Source: Deroplatys truncata (taxonomy: Eukaryota > Arthropoda > Insecta > Mantodea > Mantidae). Taken from it: a DNA stretch of 64,000 nucleotides. Below the pieces are notes generated by a model that worked only from the letters and a program-made list of their open reading frames with translations, did no database searches and was not told the DNA's origin. Location of the stretch: NCBI GenBank assembly GCA_030765065.1, contig CM060985.1, positions 2,976,001-3,040,000 on the forward strand, in the 5' to 3' direction. Shown piece by piece: positions 1 to 14,232 of the stretch. Positions within the stretch are counted from its first letter, which is position 1. Each line of letters opens with the position of its first letter. A program made the translations under genes and the position numbers.

Positions 1-3000
1 ATGGAGATATTGTTACAACTCCCTCTGTACCTAAACACCCAGGACATCCTGGGCAGAGTGCAACAATAGGGGCAGCATATGGTCATCATGTCACTTATCA
101 CATGCAGATATTGTTACAACTCCCTCCGTACCTACACACCCAGGACATCCCTGACATAGTGCAACAATAGAGGCAGCATATGGTCAACATGTTACTTATC
201 ACATGCAGATATTGTTACAACAACTCCCTCCGTACCTACACACCCAGGACATCCTGAACAGAGTGCAACAATAGCTGCAGCATATGGTCAACATGTTACT
301 TATCACACGCAGATATTGTTACAACTCCCTCCGTACCTACACACCCAGGACATCCTGAACAGAGTGCAACAATAGAGGCAGCAAAATGACATCATCTTAC
401 TTATCACATGCAGATATTGTTAAAACAACTCCCTCCGTACCTACACACGCAGGACATCCTGAACAGAGTGCAACAATAGAGGCAGCATATGGTCAACATG
501 TTACTTATCACATGCAGATACTGTTAAAACAACTCCCTCCGTACCTACACACCCAGGAAATCCTGAACAGAGTGCAACAATAGAGGCAGCATATGGTCAA
601 CATGTTACTTATCACATGCAGATATTGATACAACAACTCCCTCCGTAACTACACACCCAGGACACCCAGAACGGAGTATAACAATAGAGGCAGCATATGG
701 TATACATGTTAATTATCATATGCAGATATTGGTACAACTCCCTCCGTACGTACACACCCAGGACATCCTGAACAGAGTGCAACAATAGAGGCAGCATATG
801 GTCAACATGTTACTTATCACATGCAGATATTGTTACAACTCCCTCCGTACGTACACACCCAGGACATCCTGAACAGAGTGTAACAATAGAGGCAGCATAT
901 GGTCTACATGTTACTTATCACATGCAGATATTGCTACAACTTCTTCTGTACCTACACACCCAGGACATCCTGGACAGAGTGCAACAATAGAGGCAGCATA
1001 TGGTCTACATGTTACTTATCACATGCAGATATTGTTACAACAACTCCCTCTGTACCTACACACCCAGGACATCCTGGACACAGTGCAACAATAGAAGCAC
1101 CATATGGTCAACATATTACTTATCACATGCAGAATTGTTACAAAAACTCCCTCTGTACCTACACACCCAGGACTCCTGAACAGAGTGCAACAATAGAAGC
1201 AGCATATGGTCAACATGTCACTTATCACATGCAGATATTGTTACAACTCCCGCTGTACCTAAACACCCAGGACATCATGAACAGAGTGCAACAATAGGGG
1301 CAGCATACGGTCACCATCTTACTTATCACATGCAGATATTGTTACAAGTCCCTCCGTACCTACACACCCAGGACATCATGAACAGAGTGCAACAATAGGG
1401 GCAGCATATGGTCAACATCTTACTTATCACATGCAGATATTGTTACAACTCCCTCCTTACCTACACACCCAGGACATCCTGGACAGCGTGCAGCAATAGG
1501 GGCAGCATATGGTCAACATGTCATTTATCACATGCAGATATTGTTACAACTCCCTCCGTACGAACACACCCAGGACATCCTGAACAGAGTGCAACAATAG
1601 GGGCAGCATATGGTCAACCTCTTACTTATCACATGCAGATATTGTTACAACTCCCTCGGTACGAACACACCCAGGAAATCCTGAACAGAGTGCAACAATA
1701 GAGGCAGCATATGGTCAACATGTTACTTATCACATGCAGATATTGTTACAACTCCCTCCGTACCTACACACCCAGGAAATCCTGAACAGAGTGCAACAAT
1801 AGAGGCAGCATATGGTCAACATGTTACTTATCACATGCAGATATTGTTACAACAACTCCCTCGGTACGTACACACCCAGGAAATCCTGAACAGAGTGCAA
1901 CAATAGAGGCAGCATATGGTCAACATGTTACTTATCACATGCAGATATTGTTACAACAACTCCCTCGGTACGTACACACCCAGGACATCCTGAACAGAGT
2001 GCAACAATAGAGGCAGCATTAGGTTAACATGTTACTTATCACATGCAGATATTGCTACAACTTCTTCTGTACCTACACACCCAGGACATCCTGGACAGAG
2101 TGCAACAATAGAGGCAGCATATGGTCTACATGTTACTTATCACATGCAGATATTGTTACAACAACTCCCTCTGTACCTACACACCCAGGACATCCTGGAC
2201 AGAGTGCAACAATAGAAGCACCATATGGTCAACATATTACTTATCACATGCAGAATTGTTACAAAAACCCCTCTGTACCTACACACCCAGGACTCCTGAA
2301 CAGAGTGCAACAATAGAGGCAGCATGTGGTCAACATGTTACTTATCACATGGAGATATAGTTACAACTCCTTCCTTACCTACACACCCAGGACATCCTGA
2401 ACAGAGTGCAGCAATAAGGCCAGCATATGGTCAACATGTCACTTATCACATGCAGATATTGTTAGAACAACTCCCTCCGTACCTACACACGAAGGACATC
2501 CTGATCAGAGTGCAACAATAGAGGCAGCATATGGTCAACATGTCACTTATCACATGCAGATATTGTTACAACAACTCCCTCCGTACCTACACACCCAGGA
2601 CTTCCTGATCAGAGTGCAGCAATAGAGGCACCATACGGTCTACATGTTACTTATCACATGCAGATATTGTTACAACAACTCCCTCCGTACCTACACACCC
2701 AGGACTTCCTGATCCGAGTGCAACAACAGAGGCAGCATATGGTCTACATGTTACTTATCACATGCAGATATTGTTACAACTCCCTCTGTACCTACACACC
2801 CAGGACATCCTGGACACAGTGCAACAATAGAGGCAGTATATGGTCTACATGTTACTTATCACATGCAGATATTGTTACAACTCCCTCTGTACCTACACAC
2901 CCAGGACATCCTGGACAGAGTGCAACAATAGAGGCAGCATATGGTCAACATGTTACTTATCGCATGCAGATATTGTTACCACTCCCTCTGTACTTACACA

Positions 3001-5070
3001 CCCAGGACATCCTGGACAGAGTGCAACAATAGAGGCAGCATATGGTCAACATGTTACTTATTACATGCAGATATTGTTAAAACAACTCCCTCCGTACCAA
3101 CACATCCAGGACATCCTGAACAGAGTGCAACAATAGAGGCAGCATATGGTCTACATGTTACTTATCACATGCAGATATTGTTACAACTACTCCCTCTGTA
3201 CCTACACACCCAGGACATCCTGAACAGAGTGCAACAATAGAGGCAGCATTAGGTTAACATGTTACTTATCACATGTAGATATTGTTACAACTCCTTCTGT
3301 ACCTACACACCCAGGACATCCTGGACAGAGTCAAACAATAGGGGCAGCATATGGTCAACATGTTACTTATCACATGCAGATATTGTTACCACTCCCTCTG
3401 TACTTACACACCCAGGACATCCTGGACAGAGTGCAACAATAGAGGCAGCATATGGTCAACATGTCACTTATCACATGGAGATATTGTTACAACTCCTTCT
3501 GTACCTACACATCCAGGACATGCTGGACAGAGTGCAACAATAGAGGAAGCATATGGTCAACATGTCACTTATCACATGCAGATATTGTTACAACTCCCGC
3601 CGTACCTACACACCAAGGACATCATGAACAGAGTGCAACAATAGGGGCAGCATATGGTCAACATCTTACTTATCACATGCAGATATTGTTACAAGTCCCT
3701 CCGTACCTACACACCCAGGACATCATGAACAGAGTGCAAGAATAGGGGCAGCATATGGTCAATATCTTACCTATCACATGCAGATATTGTTACAACTCCC
3801 TCCTTACCTACACACCCAGGACATCCTGGACAGCGTGCAGCAATAGGGGCAGCATATGGTCAACATGTCACTTATCACATGCAGATATTGTTACAACTCC
3901 CTCCGTACGAACACACCCAGGACATCCTGAACAGAGTGAAACAATAGGGGCAGCATATGGTCAACCTCTTACTTATCACATGCAGATATTGTTACAACTC
4001 CCACCGTACATAGACACCCAGGACATCCTGAACAGAGTGCAACAATAGGGGCAGCATATGGTCAACATCTTATTTATCACATGCAGATATTGTTACAACT
4101 CCCTCCGTACCTACACACCCAGGACATCCTGAACAGAGTGCAACAATAGAGGTAGAATATGGTCAACATGTTACTTATCACATGCGGATATTGTTACAAC
4201 TCCCTCCGTACCTACACACCCAGGACATATTGAACAGAGTGCAACAATAGGGGCAGCATATGGTCAACATCTTACTTATCACATGCAGATATTGTTACAA
4301 CTCCCTCCGTAACTACACACCCAGGACATCCTGAACAGAGTACAGCAATAGAGGGAGCATATGCTGAACATGTTACTTATCACATGCAGATATTGTTACA
4401 ACAACTCCCTCCGTACCTACACACACAGGACATCCTGATCAGAGTGCAACAATAGAGGCAGCATATGGTCAACATGTCACTTATCACATGCAAATATTGT
4501 TACAACTCCCTCCGTACGAACACACCCAGGACATCCTGAACAGAGTGCTACAATAGGGGCAGCATATGGTCAACATGTCACTTATCACATGCAGATATTG
4601 TTACAACTCCCTCCGTACGAACACACCCAGGACATCCTGAACGGAGTGCTACAAAGGGGGATGCATATGGTCAACATGTCACTTATCACATGCAAATATT
4701 GTTACAACTCCCTCCGTACGAACACACCCAGGACATCCTGAACAGAGTGCTACAATAGAGGCAGCATATGGTCAACATGTCACTTATCACATGCAGATAT
4801 TGTTACAACTCCCTCCGTACGAACACACCCAGGACATCCTGAACGGAGTGCTACAAAGGGGGATGCATATGGTCAACATCTTACTTATCACATGCAGATA
4901 TTGTTAAAACTCCCACCGTACCTAGACACCCAGGACATCCTGAACAGAATGCAACAATAGGGGCAGCATATGGTCAACATCTTATTTATCACATGCAGAT
5001 ATTGTTACAACTCCTTCCCTACCTACACACCCAGGACATCCTGAACAGAGTGCAACAATAGAGGCTGCAT
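1..5070 (+). repeat. Unit 0 (partial): module A, partial A, C, approach to B
   Basis: The left end is cut by the window. Bases 1-1340 match 10298-11637 (offset 10297), and 1-2245 match 36756-39000 (offset 36755, with one monomer gained and one lost near 1340 and 1600). About 2300-2830 repeats an earlier part of module A: GATATAGTTACAACTCC at 2352 corresponds to the copy near 9793. About 2840-3640 matches 18310-19110 of module C (offset 15470). The rest (3640-5070) is monomers of the D and E type leading into the approach to B. Several monomers near 4486-4870 alternate GCTACAATAGG with GCTACAAAGGGGGATGC. No gene is present. Confidence 0.85.
4488..4495 (+). other. Octamer-like ATGCAAAT variant
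   Basis: The common word ATGCAGAT is changed to ATGCAAAT in a subset of monomers, for example here, at 5815-5822 and in the approach to each B unit. ATGCAAAT is the textbook octamer bound by POU-domain factors in animals. The match is exact, but eight bases in a huge array prove nothing about binding; it is mainly useful as a monomer-subtype marker. Confidence 0.4.
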
Positions 5071-5170
5071 ATGGCCAACATGTCACTTATCACATGCAGA
5101 TATTGTTACAACTCCCTCCGTTCCTACACACCCAGGACATCCTGACACAGTGCAACAATAGAGGCAGCAT
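5071..5170 (+). repeat. Leader monomer, 100 bp, first of 16 copies
   Basis: This monomer has CCGTTCCTACAC in place of CCGTACCTACAC, and GACACAGTG in place of GAACAGAGTG. The second change removes one base, giving 100 bp. The preceding monomer ends in GGCTGCAT rather than GGCAGCAT. The other copies start at 8840, 14233, 16068, 22459, 24294, 26226, 30298, 35298, 39586, 43759, 48849, 50684, 56977, 58812 and 60743. It stands at the head of both A-type and B-type modules, so the two share a common beginning. Confidence 0.92.
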
Positions 5171-6804
5171 ATGGTCAACATGTCACTTATCACATGCAGA
5201 TATTGTTACAACGACTCCCTCCGTACCTACACACCCAAGACATCCTGGAGAGAGTGCAACAATAGAGGCAGTTTATGGTCAACATGTTACTTATCACATG
5301 CAGATATTGTTACAACTCCCTCCGTACCTACACACCCAGGACATCCTGGAGAGAGTGCAACAATAGAGGCAGTTTATGGTCAACATGTTACTTATCACAT
5401 GCAGATATTGTTACAACAACTCCCTCCGTACCTACACACCCAGGACATCCTGAACAGAGTGCAACAATAGAGGCAGCATATGGTCAACATGTTACTTATT
5501 ACATGCAGATATTGTTAAAACAACTCCCTCCGTACCAACACATCCAGGACAACCTGAACAGAGTGCAACAATAGAGGCAGCATATGGTCAACATGTTACT
5601 TATCACATGCAGATATTGTTAAAACAACTCCCACCGTAGCTACACACCCAGGACATCCTGAACAGAGTGCAACAATAGAGGCAGCATATGGTCAACATGT
5701 TACTTATAACATGCAGATATTGTTACAACAACTCCCTCCATACCTACACACCCAGGACATCCTTAACAGAGTGCCATAATAGAGGCAGCGTATGGTCTAC
5801 ATGTTACTTATCACATGCAAATATTGTTACAACTCCCTCTGTACCTACACACCCAGGACATCATGGACAGAGTGCAACAATAGAGGCAGCATATGGTCTA
5901 CATGTTACTTATCACATGCAGATATTGTTAAGACAACTCCCTCTGTACCTACACACCCAGGACATCCTGGACAGAGTGCAACAATAGAGGCAGCATATGG
6001 TCAACATCTTACTTATCACATGCAGATATTGTTACAACTCCCTCCTTACCTACACTTCCAGGACATCCTGAACAGAGTGCAACAATAGGGGCAGAATATG
6101 TCCACATCTTACTTATCATATGCAGATATTGTTACAACTCCCTCCGTACCTACACACCCAGGACATCATGAACAGAGTGCAACAATAGGGGCAGCATATG
6201 GTCAACATCTTACTTATCACATGCAGATATTGTTACAACTCCCTCCTTACCTACACACCCAGGACATCCTGGACAGCGTGCAGCAATAGGGGCAGCATAT
6301 GGTCAACATGTCACTTATCACATGCAGATATTGTTACAACTCCCTCCGTACCTACACGCCCAGGACATCCTGGACCGAGTGCAATAATAGAGGCAGCATA
6401 TGGTCAACATCTCACTTATCACATGCAGATATTGTTACAACTCCCTTTGTACCTACACGCCCAGGACATCCTGGACAGAGTGCAACAATAGAGGCAGCAT
6501 ATGGTCAGCATGTTACTTATCACATTCAGATTTTTGTTACAACAACTCCCTCTGTACCTACACACCCAGGACCTCCTGGACAGAGTGCAACAATAGAGGC
6601 AGCATATGGTTAACATGTTACTTATCACATGCAGATATTGTTACAACTCCCTGTGTACCTACACACCCAGGACATCCTGAACAGAGTGCAACAATATAGG
6701 TAGCATATGGTCAACATGTTACTTAGCACATGCAGATATTGTTACAACAACTCCCTCTGTACCTACACGCCCAGGACATCCTGAACAGAGTACAGCAATA
6801 GAGG

Positions 6805-6816
6805 CAGCATATGCTG
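6805..6816. other. 12-bp perfect palindrome CAGCATATGCTG
   Basis: In monomers that follow a GTACAGCAATAG ending, CATATGGTC is replaced by CATATGCTG. With the preceding CAG this makes a perfect 12-bp palindrome. The same form recurs ahead of many B units (for example near 13821, 22047 and 28162). The copy near 4356 lacks it because it reads GGGAGCATATGC. Confidence 0.75.
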
Positions 6817-8839
6817 AACATGTTACTTATCACATGCAGATATTGTTACAACAACTCCCTCCGTACCTACACACACAGGACATCCTGATCAGAGTGCAAT
6901 AATAGAGGCAGCATATGGTCAACATGTCACTTATCACATGCAGATATTGTTACAACTCCCTCCGTACGAACACACCCAGGACATCCTGAACAGAGTGCTA
7001 CAATGGGGGCAGCATATGGTCAACATCTTACTTATCACATGCAGATATTGTTAAAACTCCTTCCCTACCTACACACCCAGGACATCCTGAACAGAGTGCA
7101 ACAATAGAGGAAGCATATGGTCAACATGTTACTTATCACATGCAGATATTGTTACAACTCCCGCCGTACCTACACACCCAGGACATCCTGGACAGAGTGC
7201 AACAATAGGGGCAGCATACGGTCATTATCTTACTTATCACATGCAGATATTGTTACAACAACTCCCTCTGTACCTACACACCCAGGACATCCTGAACAGA
7301 GTGCAACAATAGGGGCAGAATATGGTCAACATCTTACTTATCACATGCAGATATTGTTACAAGTCCCTCCGTACCTACACACCCAGGACATCATGAACAG
7401 AGTGCAACAATAGGGGCAGCATATGGTCAACATCTTACTTATCACATGCAGATATTGTTACAACTCCCTCCTTACCTACACACCCAGGACATCCTGGACA
7501 GCGTGCAGCAATAGGGGCAGCATATGGTCAACATGTCACTTATCACATGCAGATATTGTTACAACTCCCTCCGTACGAACACACCCAGGACATCCTGAAC
7601 AGAGTGCAACAATAGAGGCAGCATATGGTCAACATGTTACTTATCACATGCAGATATTGTTACAACTCCCTCCGTACGAACACACCCAGGACATCCTGAA
7701 CAGAGTGCAACAATAGGGGCAGCATATGGTCAACATCTTACTTATCACATGCAGATATTGTTACAACTCCCTCCTTACCTACACACCCAGGACATCCTGG
7801 ACAGCGTGCAGCAATAGGGGCAGCATATGGTCAACATGTCACTTATCACATGCAGATATTGTTACAACTCCCTCCGTACGAACACACCCAGGACATCCTG
7901 AACAGAGTGCAACAATAGGGGCAGCATATGGTCAACATCTTATTTATCACATGCAGATATTGTTACAACTCCCTCCGTACCTACACACACAGAACATCCT
8001 GAACAGAGTGCAACAATAGAGAAGGCATATGGTCAACATGTTACTTATCACATGCAGATATTGTTACAACTCCCTCCGTACCTACACACCCAGGACATCA
8101 TGAACAGAGTGCAACAATAGGGGCAGCATATGGTCAACATCTTACTTATCACATGCAGATATTGTTACAACTCCCTCCGTACCTACACACCCAGTACATC
8201 CTGAACAGAGTGCAGCAATAGGGGCAGCATATGGTCAACATGTCACTTATCACATGCAGATATTGTTACAACTCCCTCCGTACCTACACACCCAGGACAT
8301 CATGAACAGAGTGCAACAATAGGGGCAGCATATGGTCAACATCTTACTTATCACATGCAGATATTGTTACAACTCCCTCCGTACCTAGACACCCAGGACA
8401 TCCTGAACAGAGTGCAACAATAGGGGCAGCATATGGTCATCATGTCACTTATCACATGCAGATATTATTACAACAACTCCCTCCGTAACTACACACCCAG
8501 GACATCCTGAACAGAGTACAGCAATAGAGGCAGCATATGGTCATCATGTCACTTATCACATGCAGATATTGTTACAACTCCCTCCGTACGAACACACCCA
8601 GGACATCCTGAACAGAGTGCTACAATGGGGGATGCATATGGTCAACATCTTACTTATCACATGCAGATATTGTTAAAACTCCCACCGTACCTAGACACCC
8701 AGGACATCCTGAACAGAATGCAACAATAGGGGCAGCATATGGTCAACATCTTATTTATCACATGCAGATATTGTTACAACTCCTTCCCTACCTACACACC
8801 CAGGACATCCTGAAATGAGTGCAAGAATAGAGGCTGCAT

Positions 8840-11800
8840 ATGGTCAACATGTCACTTATCACATGCAGATATTGTTACAACTCCCTCCGTTCCTACACAC
8901 CCAGGACATCCTGACACAGTGCAACAATAGAGGCAGCATATGGTCAACATGTCACTTATCACATGCAGAGATTGTTACAACAACTCCCTCCGTACCTACA
9001 CACCCAGGACATCCTGGAGAGAGTGCAACAATAGAGGCAGTTTATGGTCAACATGTTACTTATCACATGCAGATATTGTTACAACTCCCTCCGTACCTAC
9101 ACACCCAGGACATCCTGAACAGAGTGCAACAATAGAGGCAGCAAAATGACATCATCTTACTTATCACATGCAGATATTGTTAAAACAACTCCCTCAGTAC
9201 CTACACACGCAGGACATCCTGAACAGAGTGCAACAATAGAGGCAGCATATGGTCAACATGTTACTTATCACATGCAGATACTGTTAAAACACCTCCCTCC
9301 GTACCTACACACTCAGGAAATCCTGAACAGAGTGCAACAATAGAGGCAGCATATGGTCAACATGTTACTTATCACATGCAGATATTGTTACAACAACTCC
9401 CTCCGTAACTACACACCCATGACATCCTGAACGGAGAGTAACAATAGAGGCAGCATATGGTATACATGTTAATTATCACATGCAGATATTGGTACAACTC
9501 CCTCTGTACCTACACACCCAGGACATCCTGGACAGAGTGCAACAATAGAGGCAGCATATGGTCTACATGTTACTTATCACATGCAGATACTGTTAAAACA
9601 ACTCCCTCCGTATCTACACACCCAGGAAATCCTGAACAGAGTGCAACAATAGAGGCAGCATATGGTCAACATGTTACTTATCACATGCAGATATTGTTAC
9701 AACAACTCCCTCCGTACCTACACACCCAGGACTCCTGAACAGAGTGCAACAATAGAGGCAGCATATGGTCAACATGTTACTTATCACATGGAGATATAGT
9801 TACAACTCCTTCCTAACCTACACACCCAGGACATCCTGAACAGAGTGCAGCAATAGGGCCAGCATATGGTCAACATGTCACTTATCACATGCAGATATTG
9901 TTAGAACAACTCCCTCCGTACCTACACACGCAGGACATCCTGATCAGAGTGCAACAATAGAGGCAGCATATGGTCAACATGTCACTTATCACATGCAGAT
10001 ATTGTTACAACAACTCCCTCCGTACCTACACACCCAGGACTTCCTGATCAGAGTGCAGCAATAGAGGCAGCATACGGTCTACATGTTACTTATCACATGC
10101 AGATATTGTTACAACTCCCTCTGTACCTACACGCCCAGGACATCCTGGACACAGTGCAAGAATAGAGGCAGCATATGGTCTAAATGTTACTTATCACATG
10201 CAGATATTGTTACAACTCCCTCTGTACCTACACACCCAGGACATCCTGAACAGAGTGCACAATAGAGGCAGCATATGGTCAAAATGTCACTTATCACATG
10301 GAGATATTGTTACAACTCCCTCTGTACCTAAACACCCAGGACATCCTGGGCAGAGTGCAACAATAGGGGCAGCATATGGTCATCATGTCACTTATCACAT
10401 GCAGATATTGTTACAACTCCCTCCGTACCTACACACCCAGGACATCCTGGACATAGTGCAACAATAGAGGCAGCATATGGTCAACATGTTACTTATCACA
10501 TGCAGATATTGTTACAACAACTCCCTCCGTACCTACACACCCAGGACATCCTGAACAGAGTGCAACAATAGCTGCAGCATATGGTCAACATGTTACTTAT
10601 CACACGCAGATATTGTTACAACTCCCTCCGTACCTACACACCCAGGACATCCTGAACAGAGTGCAACAATAGAGGCAGCAAAATGACATCATCTTACTTA
10701 TCACATGCAGATATTGTTAAAACAACTCCCTCCGTACCTACACACGCAGGACATCCTGAACAGAGTGCAACAATAGAGGCAGCATATGGTCAACATGTTA
10801 CTTATCACATGCAGATACTGTTAAAACAACTCCCTCCGTACCTACACACCCAGGAAATCCTGAACAGAGTGCAACAATAGAGGCAGCATATGGTCAACAT
10901 GTTACTTATCACATGCAGATATTGATACAACAACTCCCTCCGTAACTACACACCCAGGACACCCAGAACGGAGTATAACAATAGAGGCAGCATATGGTAT
11001 ACATGTTAATTATCATATGCAGATATTGGTACAACTCCCTCCGTACGTACACACCCAGGACATCCTGAACAGAGTGCAACAATAGAGGCAGCATATGGTC
11101 AACATGTTACTTATCACATGCAGATATTGTTACAACTCCCTCCGTACGTACACACCCAGGACATCCTGAACAGAGTGTAACAATAGAGGCAGCATATGGT
11201 CTACATGTTACTTATCACATGCAGATATTGCTACAACTTCTTCTGTACCTACACACCCAGGACATCCTGGACAGAGTGCAACAATAGAGGCAGCATATGG
11301 TCTACATGTTACTTATCACATGCAGATATTGTTACAACAACTCCCTCTGTACCTACACACCCAGGACATCCTGGACACAGTGCAACAATAGAAGCACCAT
11401 ATGGTCAACATATTACTTATCACATGCAGAATTGTTACAAAAACTCCCTCTGTACCTACACACCCAGGACTCCTGAACAGAGTGCAACAATAGAAGCAGC
11501 ATATGGTCAACATGTCACTTATCACATGCAGATATTGTTACAACTCCCGCTGTACCTAAACACCCAGGACATCATGAACAGAGTGCAACAATAGGGGCAG
11601 CATACGGTCACCATCTTACTTATCACATGCAGATATTGTTACAACTCCCACCGTACCTACACTTCCAGGACATCCTGAACAGAGTGCAACAATAGGGGCA
11701 GAATATGGTCAACATCTTACTTATCACATGCAGATATTGTTACAAGTCCCTCCGTACCTACACACCCAGGACATCCTGAACAGAGTGCAACAATAGGGGC

Positions 11801-14232
11801 AGCATATGGTCAACCTCTTACTTATCACATGCAGATATTGTTACAACTCCCTCCGTACCTACACACCCAGGACATATTGAACAGAGTGCAACAATAGGGG
11901 CAGCATATGGTCAACATCTTACTTATCACATGCAGATATTGTTACAACTCCCTCCGTACCTAGACACCCAGGACATCCTGAACAGAGTGCAACAATAGGG
12001 GCAGCATATGGTCAACCTCTTACTTATCAAATGCAGATATTGTTACAACTCCCACCGTACATAGACACCCAGGACATCCTGAACAGAGTGCAACAATAGG
12101 GGCAGCATATGGTCAACATCTTACTTATCACATGCAGATATTGTTACAACTCCCTCCGTACCTAGACACCCAGGACATCCTGAACAGAGTGCAACAATAG
12201 GGGCAGCATATGGTCAACATGTCACTTATCACATGCAGATATTGTTACAACTCCCACCGTACCTAGACACCCAGGACATCCTGAACAGAGTGCAACAATA
12301 GGGGCAGCATATGGTCAACCTCTTACTTATCAAATGCAGATATTGTTACAACTCCCACCGTACATAGACACCCAGGACATCCTGAACAGAGTGCAACAAT
12401 AGGGGCAGCATATGGTCAACATGTCACTTATCACATGCAGATATTGTTACAACTCCCACCGTACCTAAACACCCAGTACATCCTGAACAGAGTGCAACAA
12501 TAGGGGCAGCATATGGTCAACCTCTTACTTATCAAATGCAGATATTGTTACAACTCCCACCGTACATAGACACCCAGGACATCCTGAACAGAGTGCAACA
12601 ATAGGGGCAGCATATGGTCAACCTCTTACTTATCAAATGCAGATATTGTTACAACTCCCACCGTACATAGACACCCAGGACATCCTGAACAGAGTGCAAC
12701 AATAGGGGCAGCATATGGTCAACCTCTTACTTATCAAATGCAGATATTGTTACAACTCCCACCGTACATAGACACCCAGGACATCCTGAACAGAGTGCAA
12801 CAATAGGGGCAGCATATGGTCAACATCTTATTTATCACATGCAGATATTGTTACAACTCCCTCCGTACCTACACACCCAGGACATCATGAACAGAGTGCA
12901 ACAATAGAGGTAGAATATGGTCAACATGTTACTTATCAAATGCAGATATTGTTACAACTCCCTCCGTACATAGACACCCAGGACATCATGAACAGAGTGC
13001 AACAATAGGGGCAGCATATGGTCAACATCTTATTTATCACATGCAGATATTGTTACAACTCCCTCCGTACCTACACACCCAGGACATCATGAACAGAGTG
13101 CAACAATAGAGGTAGAATATGGTCAACATGTTACTTATCAAATGCAGATATTGTTACAACTCCCTCCGTACCTACACACCCAGGACATCATGAACAGAGT
13201 GCAACAATAGAGGTAGAATATGGTCAACATGTTACTTATCAAATGCAGATATTGTTACAACTCCCACCGTACATAGACACCCAGGACATCCTGAACAGAG
13301 TGCAACAATAGGGGCAGCATATGGTCAACATCTTATTTATCACATGCAGATATTGTTACAACTCCCTCCGTACCTACACACCCAGGACATCATGAACAGA
13401 GTGCAACAATAGGGGCAGCATATGGTCAACCTCTTACTTATCAAATGCAGATATTGTTACAACTCCCACCGTACATAGACACCCAGGACATCCTGAACAG
13501 AGTGCAACAATAGGGGCAGCATATGGTCAACATCTTATTTATCACATGCAGATATTGTTACAACTCCCTCCGTACCTACACACCCAGGACATCATGAACA
13601 GAGTGCAACAATAGAGGTAGAATATGGTCAAAATGTTACTTCTCACATGCGGATATTGTTACAACTCCCTCCGTACCTACACACCCAGGACATATTGAAC
13701 AGAGTGCAACAATAGGGGCAGCATATGGCCAACATCTTACTTATCACATGCAGATATTGTTACAACTCCCTCCGTAACTACACACCCAGGACATCCTGAA
13801 CAGAGTACAGCAATAGAGGCAGCATATGCTGAACATGTTACTTATCACATGCAGATATTGTTACAACAACTCCCTCCGTACCTACACACACAGGACATCC
13901 TGATCAGAGTGCAACAATAGAGGCAGCATATGGTCAACATGTCACTTATCACATGCAAATATTGTTACAACTCCCTCCGTACGAACACACCCAGGACATC
14001 CTGAACAGAGTGCTACAATAGGGGCAGCATATAGTCAACATCTTACTTATCACATGCAGATATTGTTAAAACTCCCACCGTACCTAGACACCCAGGACAT
14101 CCTGAACAGAATGCAACAATAGGGGCAGCATATGGTCAACATCTTATTTATCACATGCAGATATTGTTACAACTCCTTCCCTACCTACACACCCAGGACA
14201 TCCTGAACAGAGTGCAACAATAGAGGCTGCAT
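8840..14232 (+). repeat. Unit 2 (5393 bp): complete A module, E array, approach to B
   Basis: The leader is at 8840-8939. Module A runs to about 11640 and carries GCAAAATGACATC at 9140 and again near 10678, the GCTGCAGC word near 10571, and monomers with single-base losses (AGAATTGTTAC, GGACTCCTG) near 11430-11475. From 11640 to about 13640 it becomes an E array. It closes with the approach to B (CATATGCTGAAC near 13821, then ATGCAAATATTG near 13956). The equivalent unit 11 is 303 bp shorter, within the E array. Confidence 0.88.
12513..12815 (+). repeat. E array 1: three identical 101-bp monomers
   Basis: Three successive monomers read the same, each with CCTCTTACTTATCAAATG, CTCCCACCGTAC and CATAGACACC. 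Related copies at 12008, 12311 and 13422 are interspersed with CATCTTATTTATC monomers. The surrounding block (about 11640-13640) is made almost only of 101-bp monomers, with no CAA insertion seen. Confidence 0.85.

Larger units (their letters stand above)
5071..8839 (+). repeat. Unit 1 (3769 bp): B head plus short D module
   Basis: It opens with the leader monomer (5071-5170). Two monomers with GAGAGAGTGC and GGCAGTTTATGG follow (near 5250 and 5350), a doubling shared only with unit 10. The B head continues to about 6095. Module D begins at 6098 (ATGTCCACATC). Compared with the equivalent unit 10 (4173 bp), it lacks three monomers near 6300 and one near 7320, and the length difference of 404 bp is exactly four 101-bp monomers. 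No gene is present. Confidence 0.88.

Noticed and set aside
899-1297. Longest forward open frame (132 codons), with identical or near copies at 11196, 37654 and 46115
   Set aside because: It is made of successive monomers read in rotating frames and ends at the repeat's own TAG. It has no recognisable domain, signal peptide or separate codon pattern, and its copies follow the repeat copies exactly.
6419-6628. Reverse-strand open frames of 61-69 codons (also at 612, 1019, 27776, 33382 and 41237)
   Set aside because: They recur only where a particular monomer order recurs and are rich in Cys, Tyr and Leu purely from the reverse complement of the monomer. I saw no start context or conservation beyond that of the repeat.
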